Of a DNA stretch of 64,000 nucleotides, positions 10,161 through 20,475 are shown in pieces. Made by a program: the position numbers and the translations under genes. The stretch spans positions 39,790,012-39,854,011 of the forward strand of contig CM059971.1 in assembly GCA_030490835.1 (NCBI GenBank). Direction: 5' to 3'. Origin of the DNA: Annona cherimola (taxonomy: Eukaryota > Streptophyta > Magnoliopsida > Magnoliales > Annonaceae). The notes below the pieces were generated by a model. It was not told the origin of the DNA. It saw nothing but the letters and a program-made list of their open reading frames with translations, and ran no database searches. Each line of letters starts with the position of its first letter. Positions within the stretch are counted from its first letter, which is position 1.

Positions 10161-10180
10161 TTATCTTTTTGGTACCCATT
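10161..10180 (-). promoter_or_regulatory. gag/pol overlap, candidate +1 frameshift site (element A)
   Basis: The pol frame is open from 10180, just after an in-frame TAA, while gag stops at 10161-10163. Ribosomes would need to gain one base in this 20-base window (minus strand AATGGGTACCAAAAAGATAA) to make Gag-Pol. The equivalent window in B is 27652-27671, with the same phase. The recoding itself is inferred. Confidence 0.5.
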
Positions 10181-11963
10181 TTATGGGTCCATTTGGGTTA
10201 GTAATAGAATCTAATCTAAGTTGATCTAACTTTGAAAGCCCAAATCTTGTGTTTCTTGGAACCCAAACTAATTTAACACCATGGTCATATAGTTTCTTAA
10301 AATTACATTTGTAAGTTTTATGACCCATCTTATTGCAGAAATTACAAGCCAAAGGTAATCTTGGAGTAGGTCTCCAAGCATGCAAAGGTTCAATCATTGG
10401 TCTTCTAGTCCACTTAAAGTTTTTCTTTTGTGGCTTGTAAAAAAATGCAGCTTTAGTTTGATATTTCTCAAGTGTTTGCACATTTGATTTGCTACTTTCT
10501 CCATGCTCAAATGTATGATACCCAAGACCTCTTTTATGTGTTTGGGAGGTCATATTCAGAAACATTTTAACACTTTCTCCTGGATTAGAGAACTTAGCTA
10601 ATGATTCATTTAATGATTTGTTCTCCATTTTCAGCAATTCATTTTCATCTTTCAATTTGTCTAATCTTTCTGCAAGTTTACCATTTACAATTATTGTTGC
10701 ATCACATTGTCTCTTCTTAATTGTAAACTTGCTTCCTAATTTCTTCATTTCTTCATATAATGAATCATATGCAGTTTGTAGTTCATCTAATTCAGTACAT
10801 TTGAGGCACTCTTGAAAGGAAGAATAATTTGATTCAGAAAGAGAGAGTTTAGAGCTTACCTCTTCATTGCTTGTGTCTTTTGTTGAGGTAATTTGTTCTC
10901 CTTGCTCGATTTGTGCCATGCAGCAAATTCTTGCACATTCTTCCGCCTCTATGTCGTCGGCTGAGGAGCTACTTGTCGTAGAATCTTCATCATTCACGTA
11001 CATGCCTCTTCCTTTGTATTTCTGGAATCTTCTATTGTCCCCTCGATCCTTTCTTTGTTCTTTTGCCTTGTGTTCTTCGGGAGTTGGACATTGAGCCTGC
11101 ATATGTCCCGAACCGCCGCATCGGTAGCACTTGGTTGATTCTTTCTTCTTCTCTCTGGGAGTTCTTTCTTTGAAACTTCTGAAATTTTTGCCTTTTCTCA
11201 CAAATTTTTTGAACCGTTTTGTGAGTAGGGCAATTTCATTGTCGTCTTGAGAAGAAGATGTGTCATCGGTGTCTTGTGCGGCTTTTAAGGCAATTGCTCT
11301 TTTGCCCCTGTGTTGATCTTCATTCCTTTTCTTAATTAGCTCATGTGACATAAGTGAGCTAATTAAGTCTTCAAGCTTCAGCGTGTTGAGGTCTTTGGCT
11401 TCTTCAATTGCAGTGATCTTTGGAGTCCATGATTCGGGTAGAGCTCTTAAAATCTTCATGACCTGCTCAGATTCAGATATTGCTTTTCCAAGACCTTTTA
11501 AAGCATTAGTAATCTTAGAGAATCTAGCAAACATTTCAGAAATATTTTCTGTTTCTAACATTCTAAAGTTCTCTAGTTCTCCAATCAAAATATTCCTTCT
11601 CGTCCCTTGGACTTGAGAAGTTCCTTCATAGATAGAGGTTAGCGTATCCCATATTTCTTTGGCGGTCAAGCAAGAGGATACTCTATCATATTCAGAAGCA
11701 TTAAGAGCACAAAATAAAGAGTTCATAGCTTTGGCGTTGCTCTTAACAGTTCTTACTTCCTCGTCGGTCCATTTGGAAGCTCTTTCATCGGTAGGCAAGG
11801 TTACACCATCTTGGATAGCAATCCAAGAGTCCATGTCGGTAGCCATGATGAGTTGCTTCATACGAAGCTTCCAATATCCAAAATTGTTCCCATCAAACAA
11901 CGGTGGCCTTGTAAAGGATTGGCCTTCAGCAAATGCGGGAACGGAAGTAGATTGGGATGCCAT
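10161..11963 (-). CDS. gag: Element A gag: capsid-nucleocapsid protein
   Basis: An intact 600-residue gag that forms the cytoplasmic virus-like particle. The N-terminal part (about 15-215) has the copia gag signature [18 protein letters not shown] and the conserved [15 protein letters not shown]. The first zinc knuckle CX2CX4HX4C is at C279-C292 ([14 protein letters not shown]) and a second at C540-C553 ([14 protein letters not shown]). Between them are an acidic Ser-rich linker and a coiled coil (about 395-455). The start ATG lies about 35 bp inside the PBS, which is usual for the group. The last codons overlap the upstream open part of pol in the +1 frame. Two knuckles and 600 residues make it long for copia but normal for SIRE-like elements. 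Confidence 0.95.
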   Translation of the reverse strand: MASQSTSVPAFAEGQSFTRPPLFDGNNFGYWKLRMKQLIMATDMDSWIAIQDGVTLPTDERASKWTDEEVRTVKSNAKAMNSLFCALNASEYDRVSSCLTAKEIWDTLTSIYEGTSQVQGTRRNILIGELENFRMLETENISEMFARFSKITNALKGLGKAISESEQVMKILRALPESWTPKITAIEEAKDLNTLKLEDLISSLMSHELIKKRNEDQHRGKRAIALKAAQDTDDTSSSQDDNEIALLTKRFKKFVRKGKNFRSFKERTPREKKKESTKCYRCGGSGHMQAQCPTPEEHKAKEQRKDRGDNRRFQKYKGRGMYVNDEDSTTSSSSADDIEAEECARICCMAQIEQGEQITSTKDTSNEEVSSKLSLSESNYSSFQECLKCTELDELQTAYDSLYEEMKKLGSKFTIKKRQCDATIIVNGKLAERLDKLKDENELLKMENKSLNESLAKFSNPGESVKMFLNMTSQTHKRGLGYHTFEHGESSKSNVQTLEKYQTKAAFFYKPQKKNFKWTRRPMIEPLHAWRPTPRLPLACNFCNKMGHKTYKCNFKKLYDHGVKLVWVPRNTRFGLSKLDQLRLDSITNPNGPIKWVPKR

Positions 11964-11998
11964 TTCAATAAGATCTCTTTGATAAACTCAAAGACCTG

Positions 11999-12010
11999 CT
12001 CTGATACCAC
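11999..12010 (-). promoter_or_regulatory. Primer binding site of element A (iMet tRNA)
   Basis: The minus strand reads TGGTATCAGAGC, complementary to the 3' end of plant initiator methionine tRNA, one base inside the 5' LTR. Confidence 0.9.
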
Positions 12011-12011
12011 T

Positions 12012-13672
12012 TGTTGGTCCCGAGTTGATGGCCTAACCCAAGAGGGGAGGGGTGAATTGGGTTCTTTAAAATTTCTTTTGTAAACTTAAAAATCTTAACC
12101 CCTTGAAAAGGTTAATCCCCTTTTTAAGCGAATGGAGAGCAAATAAGATAAAGCAGTAAAAATAAGTAGAACACAAGATTTATAGTGGTTCGGGCAAACC
12201 TTCCCTACTCCACTCTTCCAAGCTCACACTCCGTTGTGACTTGGGTTCCACTATGTATTCCACGAATACACTTAGAGTCACCGCTCTCTTCTAGATTCAA
12301 AGCTCTAGGGGGCATAACAACTAGAGCCACTTGCTCTCTTCTAGATTCAAAGCTCTAGGGGGCATATACAATCACTTGCACAAGTAGGTGATGAGTCTCA
12401 CTCCAATCACACCCTACTTTGCATACACTTGATCTTAGCTACTCAAGCTAAATCAAGATTTATACAACCAAATAAAGAAATGAATAAAAACTACACTTTA
12501 CAGATTTGTGTAGGCAGATTGAGCTCGAGGAAGAAATCAAAGGCAGCTTGGATGATGATCGTTGAAGCAACTTGCAGTTTGAAGCTCTTTCTTCCTTTGA
12601 ATCACTCAAATATGGAGAAAAGGGATTTGAAAGTCTTTCTTGCACTTCTTTTCTCTCTATGATCCTTAGAGTAGTGTGTATTGTCTTTTCTCACGTTCAT
12701 TTGAATGTCTTTTTATAGAGTCAGAAAGATTGGAACGTTGTAGGAGTGGTTGTCGCGCAATAAATGAACTCCAACGTTCAAAAATTCGAACGTTATACTC
12801 CAAGTCGAAGATGGAGTCGACTTGGTCTGCGACTTGGCTTCCAAGTCGCACCTGGAGTCGACTTGGCCTGCGACTCCAGTTCTTCCAGATTCCAAGTCTG
12901 AGTCTTTGGTCGACTTGGCTTTGGACTTCGACTCAAGTCGATCCTGAAGTCGACTTGACTTGCGACTTGACTCGACTTTTGCTGGAAATGCTTTGAGCTT
13001 CTTTTGATCTGCTTTTTCATCCTTGGTTTTCTTTCTTTTGAATAAGCTTGAGAACTTGTGATTGACTTGATAGACTTGATTTGATGTTGATCTTGAATCC
13101 TTGCTTTGATCTTCGAGAACCTTGAGTTGTTCTTGAAAATGGTCCTTGCATCCTTTTTGGATTTGATTATTCTCAATTTGATCTTTTGGATAAGCTTGGA
13201 AATACAAACTTCAAGTCTGAAATCCTCAAGTCGAAGTTGGAGTCGACTTGGTCTGCGACTTCGCCCAAGTCGCACATGGAGTCGACTTCGTCTGCGACTT
13301 CGCCATGTTCGTGAACCAGATTTCAGCGCTGGACACTTTTGGTCGTTTGAGGTCGATTCCGAAGTCGACTTCGTCTGCGACTTGACTACCCAAGTCGCAA
13401 GTGGAGTCGACTTGACTTGCGACTTCACCTGTCAGTCCTTCCATTTTCAAATCTGTCCACCTGTGGCCATTCCAAGTCCCTAGAGAAGTCGACTTGGGTA
13501 TCGACTTCGTACCAAGTCGAAGTCCGAGTCGACTTGGTGATCGACTTGGTCTCTTTGCTTTCCTTAAACACTTGGCAAACTTATTAGTATTCTTTTTAAC
13601 CTCAAATTAGTTCTTGTTAATCATCAAAACTTACACTTTGGTCAATTTTGTTTTGAGTCATTGTTTCCAACA
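12012..13672 (-). repeat. Element A 5' LTR
   Basis: 1661 bp, colinear with the 3' LTR at an offset of 9106 bases; the only difference I found is 12722 C against 3616 G. TATA at 12710-12718 (minus), leader hairpins at 12182-12368, GTCGAC clusters at about 12800-12986 and 13221-13551. Confidence 0.95.
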
Positions 13673-13677
13673 AGTAC
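13673..13677. repeat. Target-site duplication of element A (right, AGTAC)
   Basis: Matches 2901-2905. Confidence 0.95.
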
Positions 13678-14440
13678 TAGGTCCACTTGAAAGGTATAAG
13701 CGGACCGATTGTCCCCCTTTGGTGTGACCAAGTCGCTAAGATAGGCCCAAGGCCGGCGGCGCCCTCCCTGAGATGGGAGAAGACAAGGACGGATGGTCGC
13801 TTGGCTAGCTTCCATCCTATGAAGGACATGTTTACGATTTTACATTGCATTATACATGTGTGCCTGTGATAAGTACAAGAACTATATTTTCAAGATATAC
13901 CTTTCCAAAAGGTATAAATTACTTTCCAAGATATTTTAAATAAAAAATATTGTCGGCGAAATGAATTGCCTGTAAAATATACAGCTTGCTTATTAAGTTT
14001 TGACTCATGTTTTCGTTTTCCAAACCCATAGACAGGTGAAAGAAAGAACCTGACAAAGGAGCAAGAGCAGACCATTGAAGAAATGGAAAAACATTATAAG
14101 TTTTATGTCATGGAAAATTTATGTTGAATTGTTGTAAAATACTTTGATATTTTATGTTAACAACTATGGATGATACATGTTGTGACATCTGATTTATGTG
14201 AAAGTTTGAAATGTCTTTTGACCATCATGCTTAGCTATGAAATTGTTGGGTGGAAATGACCTAAATATGCATGAGATAAGAAATGGAAGAAAATAAAATC
14301 CTATGGAAATAATTTAATTGGATAAATATCCGTTAAAACCCGCCGTGTGACAGAGCAACAATCCTGATCACGTTTACCAATCAATAATGATCCCGAGGTA
14401 AGGCTCAGGATGTGATGCTCGGGTTTGGGGCGCCATAACA
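13678..14440 (+). mobile_element. Tekay-family LTR fragment (E family), 3' end
   Basis: Continues 1464-2905 after element A. It contains the GC-rich module (AAGCGGACCG...GGCCGGCGGCG, about 13694-13775), the CTTGCTTATTAAG motif and the 3' end CGCCGTGTGACAGAGCAACAATCC...GGGGCGCCATAACA. The reverse complement matches 45826-46595 and 59217-59990. No primer site follows, so it is a solo or truncated LTR lying against repeat F. Confidence 0.8.
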
Positions 14441-16285
14441 AATTAAAAATTAACAACTATAAAACATTAAAAACTATAAAGTAGAAAATAAAGTTTACAT
14501 CACCCAAATATGAAGAGCAAATCTCCACTTAATGAGAATTTAATTGCTTGGCCCCACCTCCTTGCTAGGGGTCCCAAGAGAAGGGGTCCCACCCAAGGGA
14601 GAGGAAGTGTTGGGTTCTTTTTCAAGGTAAGAGGGACCCTCCTTTTATAAGCTTATGGGGCACTCCTTGGAAAGCTGTCCCAGCGATGTGGGATTCACAT
14701 ATCGTGGCCCATTGTAGCTGCTGTTTGCGTTAGGCAATGCGAATTTGCTCCTCAATTCGATGATGGATTGCTTGGATTTGGTGGGTATGGGTAGCTTCTA
14801 CTTGATAGCTACCGACTTCCTGCCTGACCGGACTAAGAGATGGATGATGGTTAGATGCATTGGTTTTGGCTGAAATCAATGGAACATGCAGGGGCTGCCT
14901 CAACTCATGACAGATGGGGAAATTTTTTGCTTGGTGATTGAGAAGAAAGATGACTAATTTTGGGCATCAATTTTGCAGGATTTTTATTTTGGAGCTTTAG
15001 AATGGAGATGCGTCGATTGCTGCTAACGATTTGGTGTTGAGATTATGTTGGTTTTCTACATCTGTCAGATGGAGAGATGGTAAAGTGGGTTGAAGGATGC
15101 CGCTTTTGTAGCCGATGAAACAGAGAAGGGGCGGTTGGTTGCTGGGTGTTGGGGCTTCTGAAATGGATAAGCTGGATGCGGTGGACGGCAACTGGATTTG
15201 GGGGTGATGGATTGCTGACACTTGAGTTGGGAGAGAATGGAAAATGCGGAGGTGCAGTGATGAGCTGCGTATATGTCTATTAAAATGCTTGTTTTAACGC
15301 AAGTATACGTGTCGATCAAGTAATAAAGAGTGAGTAGAGTATCGTTCTCACGAGGATTGTGTTAAACAGGTTAGCACCTTAAATCTCAATTGTCTAAGTG
15401 AATTGGTAAAGTGAAGAGAGTTTGTTTTTAAAGAATTGAATTAAACTAAACTAATAAAGCAGTAAATGACCAGAGTGGGGTGGATATTTCTGAGATTGCC
15501 TTGAGATGATAAAGATAGGTGAGAATATGAATTCATTGAATCATAACTATGTTATTTGGTTCCATTTGAGTTAGTTGTGCAAAGATTACTAATCTAGGTT
15601 CATTCATATTGATATATGTCTTCCAACATATACAAACCTAACCAAGTTTTAGTTATGTGCTATGTTCCCATGCATACAAGTAAAACAAGGTTGATAATCA
15701 TATAACCTAATCATGATTACACAAGTTAATAGGCATATTCCTATCCATATTAACATCTAACACAACATGAGTTAGAATACCTGTGCCTTATATATGGATC
15801 TTATTCGATCCCGCTTTTTCAAGCTTGAATCTAAATATTAGATCAATCTACAAGGTTGCAAAGCTTGTAAATGCATTAAGCATAATATATAAGGGTAATC
15901 TCAAGTAACATAAGTTACAACACAACAGTTTTATCAATTCAAGCATAAGAAAACCAAATATCATAAGCTATGAGTTCAAATCCTACATATATCCGACCAT
16001 AGGAAGGTTTAGCCCATTAACATGACTTCAATTCCCATCAAAATCAAGTTACAATCATCTCCAAGAACACAGAGGAAAGGAAAGAGAAAAGAAAGAGAAT
16101 GAGAAAAAGAAGAACTCAGTCCCGGAAGCTTCCACCAGCGAGATCGGATCTCCTTCTTTGGCTTGCAATGGAAAACAGATCCTTTTCCTTCTCTGTGCGG
16201 CTGCTCTAGCAGCTCTCTCCATGCCTCTACTTGTTCTGGTCTCCTCTCTGTAACTCTAGAACTCCTTGCACGCAGCCCTAGGTTT

Positions 16286-16295
16286 CTATTTATAA
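16286..16295 (-). promoter_or_regulatory. TATA box of solo LTR H
   Basis: Minus-strand TTATAAATAG, followed by AAACCTAGG as in D (23488-23505), just downstream of the palindrome cluster. Confidence 0.55.
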
Positions 16296-16349
16296 TGGGT
16301 AGCTTGCGTAGCGCATGTGCAAAAACTTGCGCGCGTACGGATGTATAGT

Positions 16350-16560
16350 GGCGCCTAGGCGGCAACTCCCTCGAGCCGTCGTGGTTTAGAAGCTCTCTGG
16401 AATGCCTGTATACTATTGAAGTGGCGCCTAGGCGCCCAACGCCGGTGCTTGGGCGCCAACTCTCTAGGAGCTTCTTGCAATGTGAGGTGTTGGAACTTCT
16501 GGCTAGGCATGTAGGGTGGCGCCTAGGCGCCACTGGTCAGTGTCTGGGCGCCAGCCTACC
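16350..16560 (-). repeat. GGCGCCTAGGCGCC palindrome cluster in H
   Basis: Copies or variants of the palindrome TGGCGCCTAGGCGCCA at about 16349, 16422, 16440-16460, 16515 and 16545, upstream of the TATA box in LTR sense. Confidence 0.8.
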
Positions 16561-18080
16561 TGCTTCTTTACTTGGCTCTGTTCATCTTTCGACTTGCTTG
16601 CATGCCTGTAATTCTCCGTCCTTCCTGTAAACATGAATGACACTAAATAAATGAACTAAAAATGTCTAATTTATACTAAAAATGCATAAAAACTACATAA
16701 TTCTCCTAAAATGCAAAGCGAGTGAAAATTTAGCTAAATTGATGCAAACTAAACCGAATCTTTGGATTAACATGCAAAAATAGTCTGAAATAGGCCATAA
16801 GGTTTCGATTGCCGCTATAATAGTCACCAGAATCTATGGCCAGATGAGGCTGCTATTTATCTTAAGGTTGGCCGAATTTGGTTGAGTGGCAATTGCTTTG
16901 CTACATTTTGTAGATTTGAAAGAGGGGTTAAGTAGGAGCGGTTCTTGAAAGGTCAACGAAGATGGTTGTGGACAGCGAGCATGATTTGCTCATTGGTTGC
17001 TTTCCGGTGGGTAGATTTCATCGCTGCTGGTGATTGCTGCGATGGGTGCTTGCTGGAAAAGGGAGCTGCTGTCTGACCTTGAACGGGGCTAGAACCTGAG
17101 CTATTGAAGGTGGTCAGAAATAGGTGCTGTCGTCATCAATGGAGGTGGACGGGGTGGTGCAGAGGGCTGCTGCGATTGACGACTTGTCTGGCTATGAAGG
17201 AACGACCGCCGGAAGAGGGAAGATGGAGATGGCGGAGTACCGAGCCAAACTTGGTTCCATGCTCTGGTGGTCCATACTCACTCGTAAACATGCACCATCA
17301 AAATCAAAATGAAATATTACCCAAATAATTTCAACCTGCTATGGATATTTCATAATTTTTATTTTGGGTCCTTTAGTATTTATGTAATTTTATTTTAAGA
17401 TTACATAATAGTCCACTTTAACCCATGTTTTAAACTATACTTATAAATATATATATATATATTACCCCATTTAACCATTTTATTACTTTGCCCGAATTAT
17501 ATTAATAGGCCATACATATTTCAAAATTAATTCCTTTAACATGTATAATTATTTTTATAATTTTATATTTTCAAAAATATTGCAAAATGACGCATTTTAT
17601 AGCAAAATTAAAGACTATGAAAAATATAATTTTCACGAAATTTCACTTAAAATGTGTATTTATTTAATATTTTAATATTTAATTATGCGAATTTAATATG
17701 AAATTAAATGAAATTTTTTAGATTTATCACACCCCCGGCTTAAACATTGCTAGTCCCTTAGCGATGGAAACAGTTTAATATATAACTCTTTCTTTTTTCT
17801 TTTTCTTTTTTAAAAAATCATAGTGTACTACTAATTTTTATAAAAATCTAGATGCACTGCTAAAAATGATAGTAAGCTTTAGAAATAAATTTTATTAGTT
17901 GATATAAGTAAAAATTTATCATGACGCATATAAAAGAGTATAACACGTGTATATGTGAACAAATGGGCCTTAGATAAATAAATTATTTTCAGATTATCCA
18001 AGCTAAGCAACATTCATATCAAAATTATGACAGTGACAGTTAATATATATCTATTTTTTAATTATTATTATTACTTTTTC

Positions 18081-18213
18081 TCTCCCCTCATCATATTTCA
18101 GGGTATCTAGGGAATTGTTCTCTTCCCCTCACTGTATTTCAGGGTATCTGGGGAATTTTATCCTTTTTTTTTTTCATTCTCCCCTCATCATATTTCAGGG
18201 TATCTGGGAAATA
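18081..18213. repeat. Three tandem copies of a CATATTTCAGGGTATCTGGG unit
   Basis: The unit CTCCCCTCATCATATTTCAG followed by GGTATCTGGGGAA occurs three times with pyrimidine-rich spacers of variable length. Confidence 0.8.
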
Positions 18214-19689
18214 TACAATTTTTTTAACTAACAACTATCAATTGCAATGATATTAAAGGTTACTTTCTTGGATGAGAGAGAAAAATTATGTTATCATGGT
18301 GCCCACAAGGTTCATTGGCGTGTAAGTGCAATTAGTGCTAACAAAATTTTAAAAACACTATGAAAATATTTTTACAAATATAACTAATTACAGTTTGCTT
18401 CTTCACTTACTACCAAGTATAGCAAGTACACTTTGATTTATCTCTATGTTTTTTTAAAAAATATTTTCTATATATATTTTTTTAATTTTTTAAAAATTAT
18501 ATATTTTTTTAGAAAAAAAAATTTTAAATTTTTTAAAATCAAGTTAAACAAACCAGACCCCCAACTTAAATATCACTATCTTTAATAAACATGCACAAAA
18601 TATAAATTTATAAAAATAAGATAGCAGGGAAAGAGATAACCTGGGGTGTAATGATTTGATTAAATTGCGTCAGCTTTCACTAAATAAAAAAAAACAAAAA
18701 GAAAACTAACGAAAAAGATATATATATATATATATATTGAGATATTGGGTTACCTCCCAACCAGCGCTAAGTTTTACGTCTTCAGCCAGACATAATAATT
18801 CAAGTTATCCAATTCCTGCTCTGTTAAAATTTTTAATACTATGTAGATTATTTATTACTTTTATATATTCATGCTCAAGCATTGTAAAGATTAATGAGTT
18901 ATCAATGACGTCCAATATCCCACAGAAATAGCGCATATGCAATTGATAAATTTTATATATTTTACGAGTTGTATAGAATATATGATTTTGCTATGCACTT
19001 GTCTGATAACATAAACCAGTTATACAGTTTTAACATCTAAAATAGAATTGATGACATTTCATTTTCACAAATTAGATGGACAATACAAATTTTACAAGAA
19101 TAATGCAAAATCATGAACTAATATATACATGAGTTATGATTTTTATAGAGTTATCAATTTGTAATGAACTGGTTTGATGGATTTTATAGATTGTTCATAA
19201 AATCTAAATCAAATATATTATCCGTAAATGCAATACAAAAGATACTAATAATATTAAATAATAAAATATAGATTCTTATTAAATTTTAAATAAATCCAAT
19301 AACTGGATCCTTTACCTAATTAATATATTTAATAAATCAATAATAATTATTTACACTTTTATTTACTGGAATGGTAGAAATTTGTATATGTTATAAATTT
19401 TTATAATAAGCACGTATATTAATTATAGTTAGCATAAAACCTGTTCCCATGCTCATTATGCACCTATTTTTTTAACCCCATATTGTGACTAAAAATGAAC
19501 AAATACTATAATACTTGTGTGATTATTTATAAGTATCATTGATTTTTATTATTTCTCATAGGAGGAATTTAATTTGTAATAGGTGGTCTTAAAAAGTAAA
19601 TAAATGACCGTTGTCACCTTTTTTGTATCGCCTATGATTTACAATAATTTGTCATCTCGTACTATTAAACTTAGAATAAAACGGCACAA

Positions 19690-19975
19690 ATTTTAAACGA
19701 TTTACTTTGGTTGACTAGAAAAATTGTAAATTTTGAGGCCACCCGTTATTTACTTTTTCATTCATTTACGATTTACTTTTATTAAAAATGATTTACTTTG
19801 ATTTATTTACTTTTTTGTGTAAATCATATAAAATTTACAACGACATAAAAGTAAATAAATGAACATAAATCAAAAAATAAATTAACGGCACAAATTTACA
19901 ACGGAATAAAAGTAAATAAATGAAATAAATCAAAAAATAAATTAACGGCATAAATTTTATTTGTCACCTCGTACT
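19690..19975. repeat. AT-rich repeat and possible fold-back
   Basis: A unit AGTAAATAAATGAA...AATTAACGGCA of about 57 bp occurs twice (about 19850-19970). Upstream lie inverted relatives such as GATTTATTTACTTTT and CATTCATTTACGATTTAC, so a long imperfect hairpin is possible. Confidence 0.45.
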
Positions 19976-20475
19976 ATTACCTCAAAAAGTAAAGAATTTG
20001 TATAAAAGTTAGGTGAGAATTTTATGTAATGTTGAATTTAAATTATTTATCACAAAAATAGTTATAATTTGCGATGATAAATTTATTTTAATAATTCAGA
20101 AAATTTTTATAGCATAATTCTCCACATAATTAGTTTGAGATTTATATATTTAAATACATTATATAAATGTTCTTCATGTATTTAATGTAAAATTTACGGT
20201 TTTAATTTTACTATAGAAATGTTCTTCTTCAAATTAATTTAATATTTAGATTTACAAATTTTATAGAATAATTTTTCATCTAAAAATTTTAAAATTTAAA
20301 TTCTAAATATATTATACAAGCGTTCTCCACATAATGATTTTAAAAATCATATCTTCAAATGAATGGTGTGAACTTTTCTATGTACTTATTTCAAATATTA
20401 AGTTTTAAAATTTCTTTTATAGTTGTGCTTCATTGTCCACAAGTTTGTTCTCTACATTTTTTCTATTAAAACTAC

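Larger units (their letters stand above)
2906..13672 (-). mobile_element. Element A: complete SIRE/Maximus-like Ty1/copia retrotransposon with a third ORF
   Basis: A 10.77-kb element bounded by TGTTGG...CCAACA LTRs of 1661 bp each and a perfect 5-bp duplication (AGTAC). In element sense the order is 5' LTR (12012-13672), iMet PBS, gag (11963-10161), pol (10180/10102-7076), a GTCGAC array with a CT-rich leader, ORF3 (6444-4879), PPT and 3' LTR (4566-2906). By eye the two LTRs differ at one position (3616 G against 12722 C), and all three ORFs are open, so insertion was very recent and the copy may still be competent. It sits inside an E-family Tekay LTR. The domain order PR-IN-RT-RH marks it as Ty1/copia; the gag with two zinc knuckles and the extra 3' ORF place it near the SIRE/Maximus lineage. 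Confidence 0.95.
15258..16797 (-). mobile_element. H: solo LTR related to the LTR of element D (Athila-like)
   Basis: A 1540-bp TG...CA sequence that interrupts the left F repeat. On the minus strand it matches the D LTR in its central part: the same series of GGCGCCTAGGCGCC palindromes (16350-16560), then TATAAATAGAAACCTAGG. Both ends diverge from D. No convincing target duplication: TGCAG before and TAAGG after do not match, and about 24 bases present in the right F copy are missing at the right junction. Confidence 0.7.
14441..17729 (-). repeat. F direct repeat, left copy (split by solo LTR H)
   Basis: About 1.75 kb once H is removed. It pairs with 20476-22263, for example 'gaagagcaaatctccactta' in both. 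Short ORFs on either strand are not conserved between the copies and were left out. Confidence 0.8.
17730..20475. other. AT-rich interior of F, no gene
   Basis: No coding sequence recognised in 2.7 kb. It holds dinucleotide AT runs (about 17448-17462 next to it and 18718-18737), the tandem repeat at 18081-18213 and the repetitive AT-rich block at 19690-19975. Confidence 0.6.

Noticed and set aside
16009..16533. Minus-strand ORF of 174 codons in H
   Set aside because: It lies across the LTR promoter and the GGCGCC palindromes, and its counterpart in D's LTR has no matching frame.
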